A stretch of 64,000 nucleotides of DNA from CAZCAC01 sp964496575 (GTDB taxonomy: Bacteria > Planctomycetota > UBA1135 > GCA-002686595), in NCBI GenBank assembly GCA_964496575.1, contig CAZCAC010000002.1, positions 96,891 to 160,890 on the forward strand, in the 5' to 3' direction. A program made the position numbers and the translations under genes. The notes under the pieces are model-generated. The model had not been told where the DNA came from and ran no database searches. It was given only the letters and a program-made list of their open reading frames with translations. Shown here piece by piece: positions 50,555 to 60,032 of the stretch; position 1 is the stretch's first letter, and every line of letters begins with the position of its first letter.

Positions 50555-52177
50555 ATGACCCATCTACGAGTCCGTGTTCTGATCGCCTGCGTTCTGGTCA
50601 TTCTCGGCTCGACCGTGGCGCTGGCCCAGAGCGATGACAGCCTCGCGGAGATCGTCGACCGGCTCGTCAGGGCTCAGGATCCAGCGCAGGTCCGCGTGGA
50701 CCTGGGGCTCTCCTGCCTCGAGGAGCTGAAGAGCCACCCGAATCCCGACCAGGAGAGAGAGGTCCAGCTCGCGATCGGGCTGGCGCTCGCCGAGCTCGAG
50801 CGCTTTCGCGAAGCCCGGGACCACTTCAAGGCCGCGGAGCAGCTGTCCCGCGAGACTGATGACAAGAGATGCCTCTGCCACTGCCTCTGGGAGCGGGCGG
50901 TCATGTCCTTCAATCTGGGTGAGCTCGAGGACTCCATCACCTCCTCGACAGAGAGCATGGCCGTCGCCGAGTCCACGAACCGGCCCGAGGTCCTCTGGCG
51001 CGCGGCGAACATCCTCGGCCTGGCGCAGGAACGGGCAGGAGAACAGGACGCGGCCCTCGAGGCGTTCTCGCGTGCTCTCGAAGCCGCGGAACAGATGGGT
51101 GACCGAGCCGGTGCGGCGGTGGTGCTGGGGAACATCGGCATCGCCAGGATGAACCTCGGGGAGTGCGACCAGGCGATCGAGACCTTCGAGCGGGCTCTGG
51201 AGATCCAGGACGAGCTGGGGGACGAACAAGGTCTGCCTTCGACCCTGGCCAATCTCGGGGATGTTCATCTCCTGATCGATGAGCCGGAGGTCTCGCTCGA
51301 TTACCACCAGGAGGCGCTGCGGCTTCGAGAAGAGCTCGGGGTCGAGTCGGAGGTGTCTCGGTCACACCACAGCCTCGGAGTGATCCACTACTCTCGAGGG
51401 GAGCACGACCTGGCGTTGCAGCACTTCGAGCAGGCCATGGAGGTGCGTCGACGGTTGGAGATGGCGCCCGAGCAGGCGGAGACCCTCACGGCGATGGCCC
51501 TGGTGTACGCGGCGCTGGACCGAGATGAAGATGCCGTCGACACGGCCACGCGTGGCATCGATCTCTCCGATCGGCTGGAGATGAAGGGGCGCCGGACGGG
51601 ACTCCTCGAAGGTCTCGCCAGGGTCCATGAGAGACTGGGTGATCACGCCAAGGCGCTGGAGACGTTTCGCGAGGCCCAGGCCGTCGAGCGAGAGCAGCGC
51701 TCCCTGGAGACCCTCCAGAGCTACGCGAAGTTCCAGGCCGACCTGGAAGCCGCGGAGCAGGAGAAGGAGATCACCGCCCTCACGCAGGAGAAGGAGATCC
51801 AGGCCCTGGCGTTGAAGCGGCAGGAGCTGATCCGCAATGTCCTGTTGATCGGGTCCGTTCTCCTGGCGGCGTCTGCCCTCGCCGGCTGGTATGCGTGGGC
51901 TGCGCTCCGTCGAGGTCACCGCGCGCTGGCGGCGGTGAACACCCGGTTGATCCAGGTCAACGGCGAGCTCGAAGAGGCTGCCCGTCGAATCAGGGATCTC
52001 GAGGACATCCTCCCGATCTGCTCCTTCTGCAGCAACATCCGTGATGAGGAGGGAGAGTGGCACTTGCTGGATGAGTACCTCGTCGACCGAGGTGGTGCGG
52101 GTTTCACGCGCGGCGTCTGTCCGACGTGCCTCGAGAAGCACTACCCGGAGACCCGATCCGTTCCGGTACGGACCTGA
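50555..52177 (+). CDS. TPR-repeat membrane protein with C-terminal zinc finger
   Basis: A 540-aa protein with a signal peptide (1-24, ALAQ end). Residues 60-390 are TPR units (AVVLGNIGIARMNLGECDQAIETFE), extracellular or periplasmic. A membrane helix lies at 425-445, then a short coiled coil (450-480), then a cytoplasmic zinc-finger-like unit with CSFC at 489-492 and CPTC at 522-525 around EEGEWHLLDEYLVDRGGAGF. This unit normally closes histidine-kinase or diguanylate-type sensors (I know it as ICAYCKKIRDDxGYW...FSHGICPEC), yet no catalytic domain is present here. It is likely a sensor that signals through the zinc unit by protein contact. Confidence 0.8.
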   Translation: MTHLRVRVLIACVLVILGSTVALAQSDDSLAEIVDRLVRAQDPAQVRVDLGLSCLEELKSHPNPDQEREVQLAIGLALAELERFREARDHFKAAEQLSRETDDKRCLCHCLWERAVMSFNLGELEDSITSSTESMAVAESTNRPEVLWRAANILGLAQERAGEQDAALEAFSRALEAAEQMGDRAGAAVVLGNIGIARMNLGECDQAIETFERALEIQDELGDEQGLPSTLANLGDVHLLIDEPEVSLDYHQEALRLREELGVESEVSRSHHSLGVIHYSRGEHDLALQHFEQAMEVRRRLEMAPEQAETLTAMALVYAALDRDEDAVDTATRGIDLSDRLEMKGRRTGLLEGLARVHERLGDHAKALETFREAQAVEREQRSLETLQSYAKFQADLEAAEQEKEITALTQEKEIQALALKRQELIRNVLLIGSVLLAASALAGWYAWAALRRGHRALAAVNTRLIQVNGELEEAARRIRDLEDILPICSFCSNIRDEEGEWHLLDEYLVDRGGAGFTRGVCPTCLEKHYPETRSVPVRT

Positions 52178-52352
52178 TCGAGAAGAAGACGGGTTCGCCG
52201 AAGACCGCGGCCCGTGACCGCGGAGACTGATACAGCCCAGCGCTTCGTGGTGCCGCGACGAGGGCGCGTTTCTCCCCCCGCACCTCTTCCAGTACGATGC
52301 CCGGCCCCGAGCTCGGCGGCTCCCCCCACCGCCGCCGGGCCGACAGTCGTTC

Positions 52353-54143
52353 ATGGATCCCTATCTCTACCAGTACCTCCTCGGCGGCTTCGTCTTCCTG
52401 GTCGGCCTCGTCTTCGCCTGGCGGCAGGGGTACATTGGCCTCCGCGGCCGCAAGCTCCTCAACCTGGCCATCCTGCTCGGCGGGCTCGGCTTCTTCGCCG
52501 TCTTGCAGGGATACCTGCAGTACGGCGAGATGAGCGAGCGGGAGGCGGTGCCCTACCAGGGCGAATTCGAGCGCAAGGAGGTGCTCGGCACCGGGCTCGA
52601 CTACGGGATCATGATCGGCTACTTCGCCGTGATCCTCCTGATCGGAACCTGGTTCGCGCGCAACCAGAAGACCACCAAGGACTTCTTCTTTGCCGGGCAG
52701 CGCTTCCGCTGGTGGGTGATCACCTTCAGCCTGGTCGCGACGACCGTCGGCTCCTACAGCTTCGTCAAGTACAGCCGCGTCGCCTTCGACTTCGGGACCG
52801 CCAGCTCGCAGTCGTACCTGAACGACTGGTTCTGGGTGCCGCTGATGGTCTTCGGCTGGCTGCCGATCTTGTACTTCTCGCGGGTCACCTCGGTCCCCGA
52901 GTACTTCGAGCGACGCTTCGACCGCAAGGTGCGCGGCGTGGTGACGGTGCTGATCCTGGTCTACCTGATCAGCTACGTCGGGGTGAACCTCTTCACCATG
53001 GGCAAGGTGCTCAACATCCTGCTCGGATGGGAGGTCCTATTCGCGGCGGCCCTGGTGGCGGGGATCTCGGCGGTCTACGTCACTGCCGGCGGGCAGACCA
53101 GCGTGATCGTGACCGACCTCTTCCAGGGGGTCATGCTGCTTCTCACCGGGATCGTGATCCTGGCTCTCGGCGCGGCCTACCTCGGCGGGTTCGGCGAGCT
53201 CTGGGAGTTCCTGCCGCGCGGGCACAGAACCGCCTTCGACAACTTCAACAGCGATCCTTCGTTCCCCAGCGTCGGGATCACCTGGCAGGACGGCATTGCC
53301 AACACGGGGATGTTCTACTTCCTGAATCAGGGGATCATCATGCGCTTCCTCTCGGCGCGGTCGGTGGAGGAGGGGCGCAAGGCGATGTTCGCCGTGGTGT
53401 TGATTCTCATGCCGATTGCGGCCTGCGTGGTCGCCTCGGGCGGCTGGGTGGCGCGCGCGCTGGTGGAAGCGGGGGCGTTGCCCGCCGACATCGAAGCGAA
53501 GGAGGCCTTCTTCATCGCGTCGGAGTTCCTGAGCAAGCCGGGGGTCTTCGGCCTGATCCTCGCCGCCCTGACCGCCGCGCTGATGTCGACCGTCGATACG
53601 CTGGTCACCGCGGTGGCGGCGATCTTCGTCAACGACGTCTACAAGCCGTACATCCGCCCCGGCGCCGACGACCGCACGCAGCTGCGCGCCGCGCGATTCG
53701 CTTCGATCGCCGTGATGCTGATCGGCATCGCCCTGGTGCCGGTCTTCATGCAGTTCAAGACGATCTACGAGGCGCACGGTGCGATGACCGCCGCCGTGAC
53801 CCCGCCGCTGGTGGTGGCGCTCCTCCTGAGCGTCTTCTGGCGCCGCTTCACCGCCAAGGCCGCCTTGTGGACGCTGGTCGGCGGCGCCGCGGCGATACTC
53901 TTCTCGATCTTCGTCCCCGAGGTGATCTGGCCCCTCGCGCACGGCGTGGACGCCGGGGAGCGCGGAGACGGTCTGCTCGGCGGCATGACGCAGTACAAGT
54001 TCATGCGCGCCTGCTACGGCGTCTGCGTCTGCCTGGTGATCGCGCTGGTGGTGACGAAGTTCACCAGGCCGGAGCCGGAGGAGCGGATGCGCGGGCTGGT
54101 CTGCCCAGGACCGATTCCCGGAGCGGAGCCGGACCAGGAGTGA
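52353..54143 (+). CDS. Sodium/solute symporter (SSS family)
   Basis: A 596-aa protein with about 13-14 membrane helices. The segments DYGIMIGYFAVILLIGTWFARNQKTTKDFFFAGQ, VATTVGSYSF and GGQTSVIVTDLFQGVM, and the late LILAALTAALMSTVDTLVTAVAAIFVNDVYK helix, are the family's core Na+ and substrate-site signatures, so it should take up a small solute (sugar, amino acid or vitamin) with Na+. An additional N-terminal helix before the standard core is unusual but occurs in some planctomycete members. It is monocistronic. The substrate cannot be read from sequence. Confidence 0.9.
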   Translation: MDPYLYQYLLGGFVFLVGLVFAWRQGYIGLRGRKLLNLAILLGGLGFFAVLQGYLQYGEMSEREAVPYQGEFERKEVLGTGLDYGIMIGYFAVILLIGTWFARNQKTTKDFFFAGQRFRWWVITFSLVATTVGSYSFVKYSRVAFDFGTASSQSYLNDWFWVPLMVFGWLPILYFSRVTSVPEYFERRFDRKVRGVVTVLILVYLISYVGVNLFTMGKVLNILLGWEVLFAAALVAGISAVYVTAGGQTSVIVTDLFQGVMLLLTGIVILALGAAYLGGFGELWEFLPRGHRTAFDNFNSDPSFPSVGITWQDGIANTGMFYFLNQGIIMRFLSARSVEEGRKAMFAVVLILMPIAACVVASGGWVARALVEAGALPADIEAKEAFFIASEFLSKPGVFGLILAALTAALMSTVDTLVTAVAAIFVNDVYKPYIRPGADDRTQLRAARFASIAVMLIGIALVPVFMQFKTIYEAHGAMTAAVTPPLVVALLLSVFWRRFTAKAALWTLVGGAAAILFSIFVPEVIWPLAHGVDAGERGDGLLGGMTQYKFMRACYGVCVCLVIALVVTKFTRPEPEERMRGLVCPGPIPGAEPDQE

Positions 54144-54296
54144 TCGTCCCGACCGAGCGGCCCCGCATTCCTACCGGACGCCCTTGACGATCATCAAGGT
54201 CCGGCGAACGGCGGTTGACACGATGACCGTGCGCGAGTCCCATTCCCCCCCCCACGACCTCCAGGGAGCCAAGACCGCGGCAGGGACCACGAACGA

Positions 54297-55463
54297 ATGA
54301 AGAAACTCGATACTCTGAAGTGGATCGTCCTGTTGGGAGTGGCCGCCGCTGCCCTCTACTTCCTCCTCCTGCGACCTCACCAAGTCGCCCCTCTGCAGCC
54401 GTCGAGAGGGACCGTTCTGGTCGAGGCCCTGGGAACCGGATCGGTGGAGAGTCGTCAGACGATTGAGCTCGGCTTCGAGGTGACCGGGCGCGTTTCGCGG
54501 CTGGAGGTGGATCAGGGCGACCTTCTCGAGGAAGGCCAGGTCCTCGCCGCGATCGAGGATGTCACGTTCCGAGCCGAGGTCGAGCTGGAACGAGAGGAGG
54601 TCCAGCTCGCACGATCGACGTTGCTCCGGCTCGACGCGGAGATCGATAGGGCCGAGGCGGTACTGGAAGGCGCGGCATCGAATCTAGGTCGCTTTCGTCC
54701 CCTGGTGGAGAGCGGCGTGGCTTCGCTGGAAGATCTGGATGTCGCTGAGGAACGCCACGAGGTGGCCCTCGCGGAGTTGGCCCGAGCGAAAGCCGCCGAG
54801 ATGGAAGGCAAGCGAGCCCTGGCGACCGCCGAGCGCCGCCTTGCTCGTGCCGAGGCGGATCTGGCGCGCACGGTGGTCACCAGCCCGACGAAGGGAATCG
54901 TCCTCCGCCGCGAGCGTGAAGTCGGCGACGTCGCCGTGCCCGGCGCCTCGGTCTTGAGGATCGCGTCGACCGAGACAGTCTGGGCGAGCGTCTGGGTGGA
55001 CGAGACCTACCTCGCGTCCCTCGCCCTGGACCTGCCGGCCCGCATCGCCCTGCGCTCAGACCCTGACCGGATCCTCCCGGGACGGGTCGCCCGCATCGGA
55101 CGAGAGGTCGATCGAGAGACGCGTGAGCTGCTCGTCGATGTCGCGTTCGAGAATCCGCCGGAGAGTCTCCTCTTCGGCCAGCGCGTCGACCTGCGCATCG
55201 AGCTGGCTCGCAGCGAGAACGTCACGCGGATCCCGGTCGCGGTCCTGGCCCGCGCCGGAGGAGCGGAGGGGATGTTCGTCGCCCGGGGCGGTCGCGCGAG
55301 ATTCCTGCCGATCGCGCTCGGCTCCCGCGGCCGGGAATTCGTCGAGGTGGCCGACGGCCTTCCCGATGATGCCGTGGTCCTGCCCTCGCACTACACCGAT
55401 GGCCGCGCGGTTGCCGAGGGGGATCGCCTCAGTCTCGTTCTCGATGAGGAGATCTCGCGGTGA
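54297..55463 (+). CDS. HlyD-type periplasmic adaptor (DevB-like)
   Basis: A 388-aa protein with one N-terminal membrane helix (about 8-26), a lipoyl/hybrid motif pair (ESRQTIELGFEVTGRVSRLEVDQGD and, after a 95-residue coiled hairpin, LARTVVTSPTKGIVLRREREVGDVAVPG) and a C-terminal beta-barrel region. This is a membrane-fusion protein of the DevB/MacA type. It is the first gene of an exporter operon: the permease start overlaps its stop by four bases. It would bridge the inner-membrane ABC transporter to an outer-membrane channel. Confidence 0.9.
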   Translation: MKKLDTLKWIVLLGVAAAALYFLLLRPHQVAPLQPSRGTVLVEALGTGSVESRQTIELGFEVTGRVSRLEVDQGDLLEEGQVLAAIEDVTFRAEVELEREEVQLARSTLLRLDAEIDRAEAVLEGAASNLGRFRPLVESGVASLEDLDVAEERHEVALAELARAKAAEMEGKRALATAERRLARAEADLARTVVTSPTKGIVLRREREVGDVAVPGASVLRIASTETVWASVWVDETYLASLALDLPARIALRSDPDRILPGRVARIGREVDRETRELLVDVAFENPPESLLFGQRVDLRIELARSENVTRIPVAVLARAGGAEGMFVARGGRARFLPIALGSRGREFVEVADGLPDDAVVLPSHYTDGRAVAEGDRLSLVLDEEISR

Positions 55464-56674
55464 ACCTGGCCTTGCGCGACATCCGGCACGATCTCTCCCG
55501 CTTCCTGCTGACCGCGATCGGGCTGGGCCTCCTCCTCTCGGTGGTGCTGGCGATGACCGGGATCTACAACGGCATCCTGGTCGATGCGACCGCGCTCCCC
55601 GATGAGCTCGAAGCAGATTTGTGGGTGGTGCAGCGCGACACGCGTGGGCCGTTCGCCGAGCCGTCGCAGATCCCCGGGGAACTGGAGGAGCGCGCGCGGG
55701 TCGTGCCCGGCGTCGAACAAGCGCGCAGCTACGTCTCTCACACGATCCAGCGGACTCTCGAGGACGGCCGGCCGATCCGGATGACGGCGGTGGGGCTGGC
55801 TTGGCCCGACGACCGCGGCCAGAACCTGCCGCTGGTCGAAGGTCGGGCGATCTCCCAGGGACATTACGAGCTCCTCGCCGATCGCTCGCTCGGATTCCAG
55901 CTCGGCGAGGAACTGAAGTTCGGCCGCGACCTATACACCGTCGTCGGGATCACGGAGGGGCTGCTCGCCTCGGGGGGCGATCCGACCGCCTTCTTCACGC
56001 GAGCCGATCTGCTCGAGATCCAGAACGACATGGCCAACGAAGCGCTGCGCCTGGAGCGGGAGGCTCGGACGGCGCGGGTCCGCGTCAGCGAGCTGGGGCG
56101 CGATCCCGAGATGGTTCGATTCTCCACCAGCGAGACGGAGCTCATTCCCGGTCTCGCTCCCCCGCGCATCTCGGCGGTCATGGTGACCTTGCTGCCCGGT
56201 GCGGATCCGCAGGAGGTGCGCAGTCGGCTCGAGGGGTGGCAGGACGTCTCCGTGTACACACAACAAGAGCAGCGCGACCTCATCCTCGGCGGGCTCGTGG
56301 AGCGCACACGTCGTCAGATCGGCCTCTTTCGCGCGCTGCTGGTGGTCATCTCGACGATTTTGATGGGGCTGATCATCTACACCATGACCGTCGACAAGCT
56401 GCACTCGATCGCGCTGCTGAAGCTGCTCGGCGCGAAGACGGTGGTGATCCTCGGGATGATCCTCCAGGAATCGCTGATCCTCGGGGGGATCGCGTACGGC
56501 TTGGCGCTGGTGATCGGGAACGCCACCTTCCACCGCTTCCCTCGACGCGTCTTGATCGACGACTCGCACCGGCTGGGCCTGTTCGCCGTGGTCATCGCGA
56601 TCTCGATCGTCGCCAGTGCGGCGGGGATGAAGCGGGCGCTCGCCGCGGATCCGAACGAGGTGCTGGCGCAATGA
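55460..56674 (+). CDS. DevC-like ABC transporter permease
   Basis: A 404-aa protein with GTG start at 55460. One N-terminal helix (about 10-35), a long periplasmic domain (about 40-275, including TAVGLAWPDDRGQNLPLVEGR) and three C-terminal helices (about 285-400). This is the FtsX/MacB-type topology of DevC permeases. The C-terminal helix pair and the RALAADPNEVLAQ ending are typical for the DevC group. Overlaps with both neighbours (ATGA) confirm a coupled DevBCA operon. Confidence 0.9.
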   Translation: MNLALRDIRHDLSRFLLTAIGLGLLLSVVLAMTGIYNGILVDATALPDELEADLWVVQRDTRGPFAEPSQIPGELEERARVVPGVEQARSYVSHTIQRTLEDGRPIRMTAVGLAWPDDRGQNLPLVEGRAISQGHYELLADRSLGFQLGEELKFGRDLYTVVGITEGLLASGGDPTAFFTRADLLEIQNDMANEALRLEREARTARVRVSELGRDPEMVRFSTSETELIPGLAPPRISAVMVTLLPGADPQEVRSRLEGWQDVSVYTQQEQRDLILGGLVERTRRQIGLFRALLVVISTILMGLIIYTMTVDKLHSIALLKLLGAKTVVILGMILQESLILGGIAYGLALVIGNATFHRFPRRVLIDDSHRLGLFAVVIAISIVASAAGMKRALAADPNEVLAQ

Positions 56675-57381
56675 ACTCCTCTGAGCCGGCGGTCGAGGCG
56701 ATCGGCCTCACCAAGAATTACGGTGAAGGCAACACCTTCGTCCGTGCCCTCGACAGGGCCTCCTTCTCGATGCACCGGGGCGAGGTGGTCGCCTTGCTGG
56801 GACCTTCCGGCTCGGGAAAATCGACCTTGCTCACGATCCTCGGCCTGATCAACGATCCCGACGGCGGTACCTTGCGGATCGGCGGCCGGGACGTGATCAG
56901 CGACGGTGCGCTCGTCGCCGACGCGACGCCGATCCGGAGGAGAAATCTCGGGTTCGTCTTTCAGCGCTCCAACCTGATCCCGTTCCTGAACGCGGAGGAC
57001 AACGTGCGGATCGTGCTCGAGCTCGACGGGGTCCCGCGTGGGCCGGCGCGCCGCCGTACACGAGCGATTCTGGAGGAGCTGGACGTCGCGGACCGGGCTC
57101 GCCACTGGCCGGCGCAGCTCTCCGGCGGCCAGCAGCAGCGTATCGCCATCGCGCGCGCCCTGGTGCACGAGCCGGCGCTATTGCTCGCCGACGAGCCGAC
57201 TGCTGCTCTCGACAGCCAGCGCGGACGCCAGGTGATGAGCCTCTTCCGCGCCGCCGCCGTGGAACGGGGTGCCGCGGTGCTGGTCGTCACGCACGACCAC
57301 CGCGCGCTCGATCTCGTCCACCGAACCTTCGAGATCGAGGACGGGATCCTGTCGGCGGACGTGGACGTTCATGCGCCATGA
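56671..57381 (+). CDS. DevA-like ABC transporter ATPase
   Basis: A 236-aa ATP-binding subunit. Walker A GPSGSGKST at 44-52, Q-loop Gln98, signature LSGGQQQR at 150-157, Walker B LLLADEPT at 170-177, then the D-loop (ALDS) and an H-loop in VTHDH. The MacB/LolD/DevA group is confirmed by the GLINDPDGGTLRIGGRDV segment. It overlaps the permease gene by four bases and completes the exporter, which powers transport from the inner membrane. Candidates for export are lipids, glycolipids or peptides. Confidence 0.94.
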   Translation: MNSSEPAVEAIGLTKNYGEGNTFVRALDRASFSMHRGEVVALLGPSGSGKSTLLTILGLINDPDGGTLRIGGRDVISDGALVADATPIRRRNLGFVFQRSNLIPFLNAEDNVRIVLELDGVPRGPARRRTRAILEELDVADRARHWPAQLSGGQQQRIAIARALVHEPALLLADEPTAALDSQRGRQVMSLFRAAAVERGAAVLVVTHDHRALDLVHRTFEIEDGILSADVDVHAP

Positions 57382-57501
57382 GCAGGTGGCTCGATCGGAG
57401 AAAGAGGCCGACGATTCCCTGGAGTTCAGCTGTTCCGGGGAGGATCATGCGCCCTTTGCGCGGGAAGGCTCCCGTCCTGCCGCCGGCACGAATTCAGGTC
57501 C

Positions 57502-58383
57502 ATGATCCTCTCACTAGCCCTGCTCTGTAGCGCTCCCCTCGCGCAGGAACCCGACCTCGCTCCGCAAGCCGCCCCGCTCCTGGTCACGGTTCAGCCGTAC
57601 GCCGGCCTGCTGGACTACGACAACTCCGAGAAGGAGAGCGGCTGGCTCTGGGGCACGTACGGGAGCGCCTACTCCGGCCGGCACAAGCTCGAGCTGGGGT
57701 ACGAGTACACCGAGCTGTGGTACCACGATTCGAGAGTCCTCGAGCAAGACGACTTCACAGTCGTGTACACCAACTACTTCGATCCAAGCTACTTGGGTCG
57801 TATCGGCGCACACTACGTGGCGTCGACGGACGTTTGGTCCGATGGCGGAAGGACCCTGTTCGGAGGTTTGAAGTACTACGAGGGTCTGGAGTTCGATGCA
57901 GGTCTCGACGTCTACTACACCCACTATCCCGACTATCCGGGCGCTGCTGGCACACCTCGAGGGCTCGATATCTGGCAGGTCTCGCCGTCGATCGGTCAGG
58001 CGTTCGGTGACTTCGAGAGCACGTGGGGGAGTTTCTACGCGAGGCTGGGCTACGTGCACATTCACCCCGTGGATTCGGATCAGCTGCACCTGGACAGCGG
58101 CTACGACTCGGTCCAGGCGGCACTGAGCAACTTCAACGGTGCCTGGACGACGGCGGCCGACGTCTGGGTGGGGACGCAGGTGTTCGGCGTGAGGAATGAC
58201 GGCTTCACGGTGTACAACCTGGCCGAGGAACACCGCGGCGGGGGACGGCTCGCGGTGTCGTACGTTCTCGGCGACGCCGTGTCTCTCAAGGTGTCTCTCG
58301 CCTACGAGCGCTTCCGAGAGGTGCAGAACGACTCTGATTCGGGGGCGGCGACTCTCGTCGGCTTCCTCAGCTTCAGCTTCTGA
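57502..58383 (+). CDS. Outer-membrane beta-barrel protein
   Basis: A 293-aa protein with a short signal peptide (MILSLALLCSAPLAQ) and then a run of alternating hydrophobic/polar strands with aromatic belts (YGSAYSGRHKLELGYEYTELWY, KYYEGLEFDAGLDVYY). The last residue is Phe in FLSFSF, the standard C-terminal barrel-assembly signal. Size and strand number suggest 10-12 strands. It lies 120 bases after the DevBCA genes on the same strand, so it may be part of the exporter unit or a receptor. The start lacks a strong ribosome site. Confidence 0.72.
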   Translation: MILSLALLCSAPLAQEPDLAPQAAPLLVTVQPYAGLLDYDNSEKESGWLWGTYGSAYSGRHKLELGYEYTELWYHDSRVLEQDDFTVVYTNYFDPSYLGRIGAHYVASTDVWSDGGRTLFGGLKYYEGLEFDAGLDVYYTHYPDYPGAAGTPRGLDIWQVSPSIGQAFGDFESTWGSFYARLGYVHIHPVDSDQLHLDSGYDSVQAALSNFNGAWTTAADVWVGTQVFGVRNDGFTVYNLAEEHRGGGRLAVSYVLGDAVSLKVSLAYERFREVQNDSDSGAATLVGFLSFSF

Positions 58384-58458
58384 CGGGGGGCCTCTCGATC
58401 GATGACCGCCGCGGCCTTCCTGCTGTTGGCCCGAGCCGGCTCCCGGCGCGCCGGGTGA

Positions 58459-59886
58459 TCAGAAGCAGTAGAGCTTCCCGGCAGTCCGCACCCAGATCCT
58501 CCCGTCCTCGAGCGTGGGCGTCGCGTAGCACTGCTCGCCGAAGCTCGCCGTGTGCACGGCGTCGAGGCCCTTGTCGGTTTCGAGGACGGTCAGGAGACCC
58601 GACTGCCCCAGGAGGTAGATCTTGCCGTCTCCGGCGACCGGTGAGGCGTAATAGGCATCGATGCCGTCCTCCAGTCGCCCCTTCTCGATCAGCTCACCGG
58701 TCGCGGGATCCAGCAGCGTGATCAGACCGCTCTGATCACCGAGCATGTAGTAGACATCGCCGTAGATCAGCGGCGACGGCAGCTGGGGGATGCCGCGGTA
58801 GTAGTCCCAGAGCACCTGGCCCTCCGTCACGTCGCCCTCGCCTCCGACCTTCACCGCCAGCGCGCAGTTCACCGCGGCGAGGGAGGCGCGCATCATCTTC
58901 CATTCCCCGGCGTCGAGCGAGCCGTCCGAGTCCAGGTCGAAGAAAGGGAAGAGACGACCGACTCGCTCCTCGGTGAGCTCCGCTCGGGCGACGCGACCGT
59001 CGCCGTCTCCGTCCATCGCCTCGAGTCCCTCATCGAACTCCGGCATCTCGATCTGGTTGCCGAGGTTGTTGGCCGGCGAAGCATAACCGTGAATCCAGAG
59101 CGTGTCCCCGAGGAGGACGGGAACCGACTTCATCTCTCCTGGCAGGCCGTTCACCCACCACCGCTCCTCGCCGGTCAGGGCGTCGTAGGCGATGAGCTGA
59201 AACGAACCTGGCAAGAGCACCTCGTCGCGCCCGTCAACGGCGCGGCGAACGACTGGGGTACAGTGGCCGCTGACCGCCTGCGGGCGCGCGACCTTCCAGC
59301 GCACCGTTCCATCTCGCTTGTCCACGCCGAGAACGTAGGAGTCGATCGACTGATCGCAGGGCAGGACCACGACCTCACCCACGATCACCGGCGACGCCCC
59401 CATCCCGTAGATGTTGTCGAACGGGCCCAGCGGCAAGCGCCACCGCTCCTCGCCCTCGTGGTCGTAGGCGAGCATTCCGTACTCGTCGAAGAACACGGCA
59501 ACGGTGTCCTCGTCCACGGCCGCCGAGGCGGCAGCGGGGTGGTTGTCGGAGTGGAACTTCGTCCGCCGGGGGCGTGGCGACTCGCGGCGCCAGAGGGTCT
59601 CGCCCGTCTCGCGATCGAGCGCGTAGGTGAAGAGCTGCTCGCCCTCGAGCCCGGTGAGGAAGACCTTGTTACGGCTCAGGATCGGCGAGGAAAACCCCGC
59701 CGGGAAGTCGCACACCCACCTCGTTTTCGCCTCGGGGCCGATCGTCGCGGGATAGCTGCCCCTGGCGATGCCCGTCCCGTTGGGCCCTCGATAGCGATTC
59801 CAGGCGGCGCCCTTTCCGGGGTCCATTTGTACCTGGACGATGATGGCGAGGAGCATTCCCGTCAGGGTCGCGATTGCCGTGCTCAT
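58459..59886 (-). CDS. PQQ-type beta-propeller protein with an embedded EF-hand pair
   Basis: A 475-aa protein started at ATG 59886 (signal peptide STAIATLTGMLLAIIV). It opens WNRYRGPNGTGIARGSYP, the standard start of secreted PQQ-like WD40 proteins of planctomycetes, and has propeller blades with W-rich motifs (GETLWRRES, GTVRWKVAR, GEERWWVNGL). Residues about 290-340 interrupt the propeller with two EF-hands (DGDGDGRVARAEL and DLDSDGSLDAGEW), calcium ligands complete. No PQQ-binding catalytic residues are clear, so it probably binds protein or glycan. Confidence 0.82.
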   Translation of the reverse strand: MSTAIATLTGMLLAIIVQVQMDPGKGAAWNRYRGPNGTGIARGSYPATIGPEAKTRWVCDFPAGFSSPILSRNKVFLTGLEGEQLFTYALDRETGETLWRRESPRPRRTKFHSDNHPAAASAAVDEDTVAVFFDEYGMLAYDHEGEERWRLPLGPFDNIYGMGASPVIVGEVVVLPCDQSIDSYVLGVDKRDGTVRWKVARPQAVSGHCTPVVRRAVDGRDEVLLPGSFQLIAYDALTGEERWWVNGLPGEMKSVPVLLGDTLWIHGYASPANNLGNQIEMPEFDEGLEAMDGDGDGRVARAELTEERVGRLFPFFDLDSDGSLDAGEWKMMRASLAAVNCALAVKVGGEGDVTEGQVLWDYYRGIPQLPSPLIYGDVYYMLGDQSGLITLLDPATGELIEKGRLEDGIDAYYASPVAGDGKIYLLGQSGLLTVLETDKGLDAVHTASFGEQCYATPTLEDGRIWVRTAGKLYCF

Positions 59887-60032
59887 ACCGATACCGTACC
59901 CGCGGTACTTTGGGGAGGAACCCCCTCTTCGCCAGGATCGATGTAGCGGTTCGGTTTGCCTCGGGCAGATCCTGCACACCGAGGAGGAAACCGCATACCC
60001 CACAGCATCGGCAGGCTCATCCTCCGGAGGAT

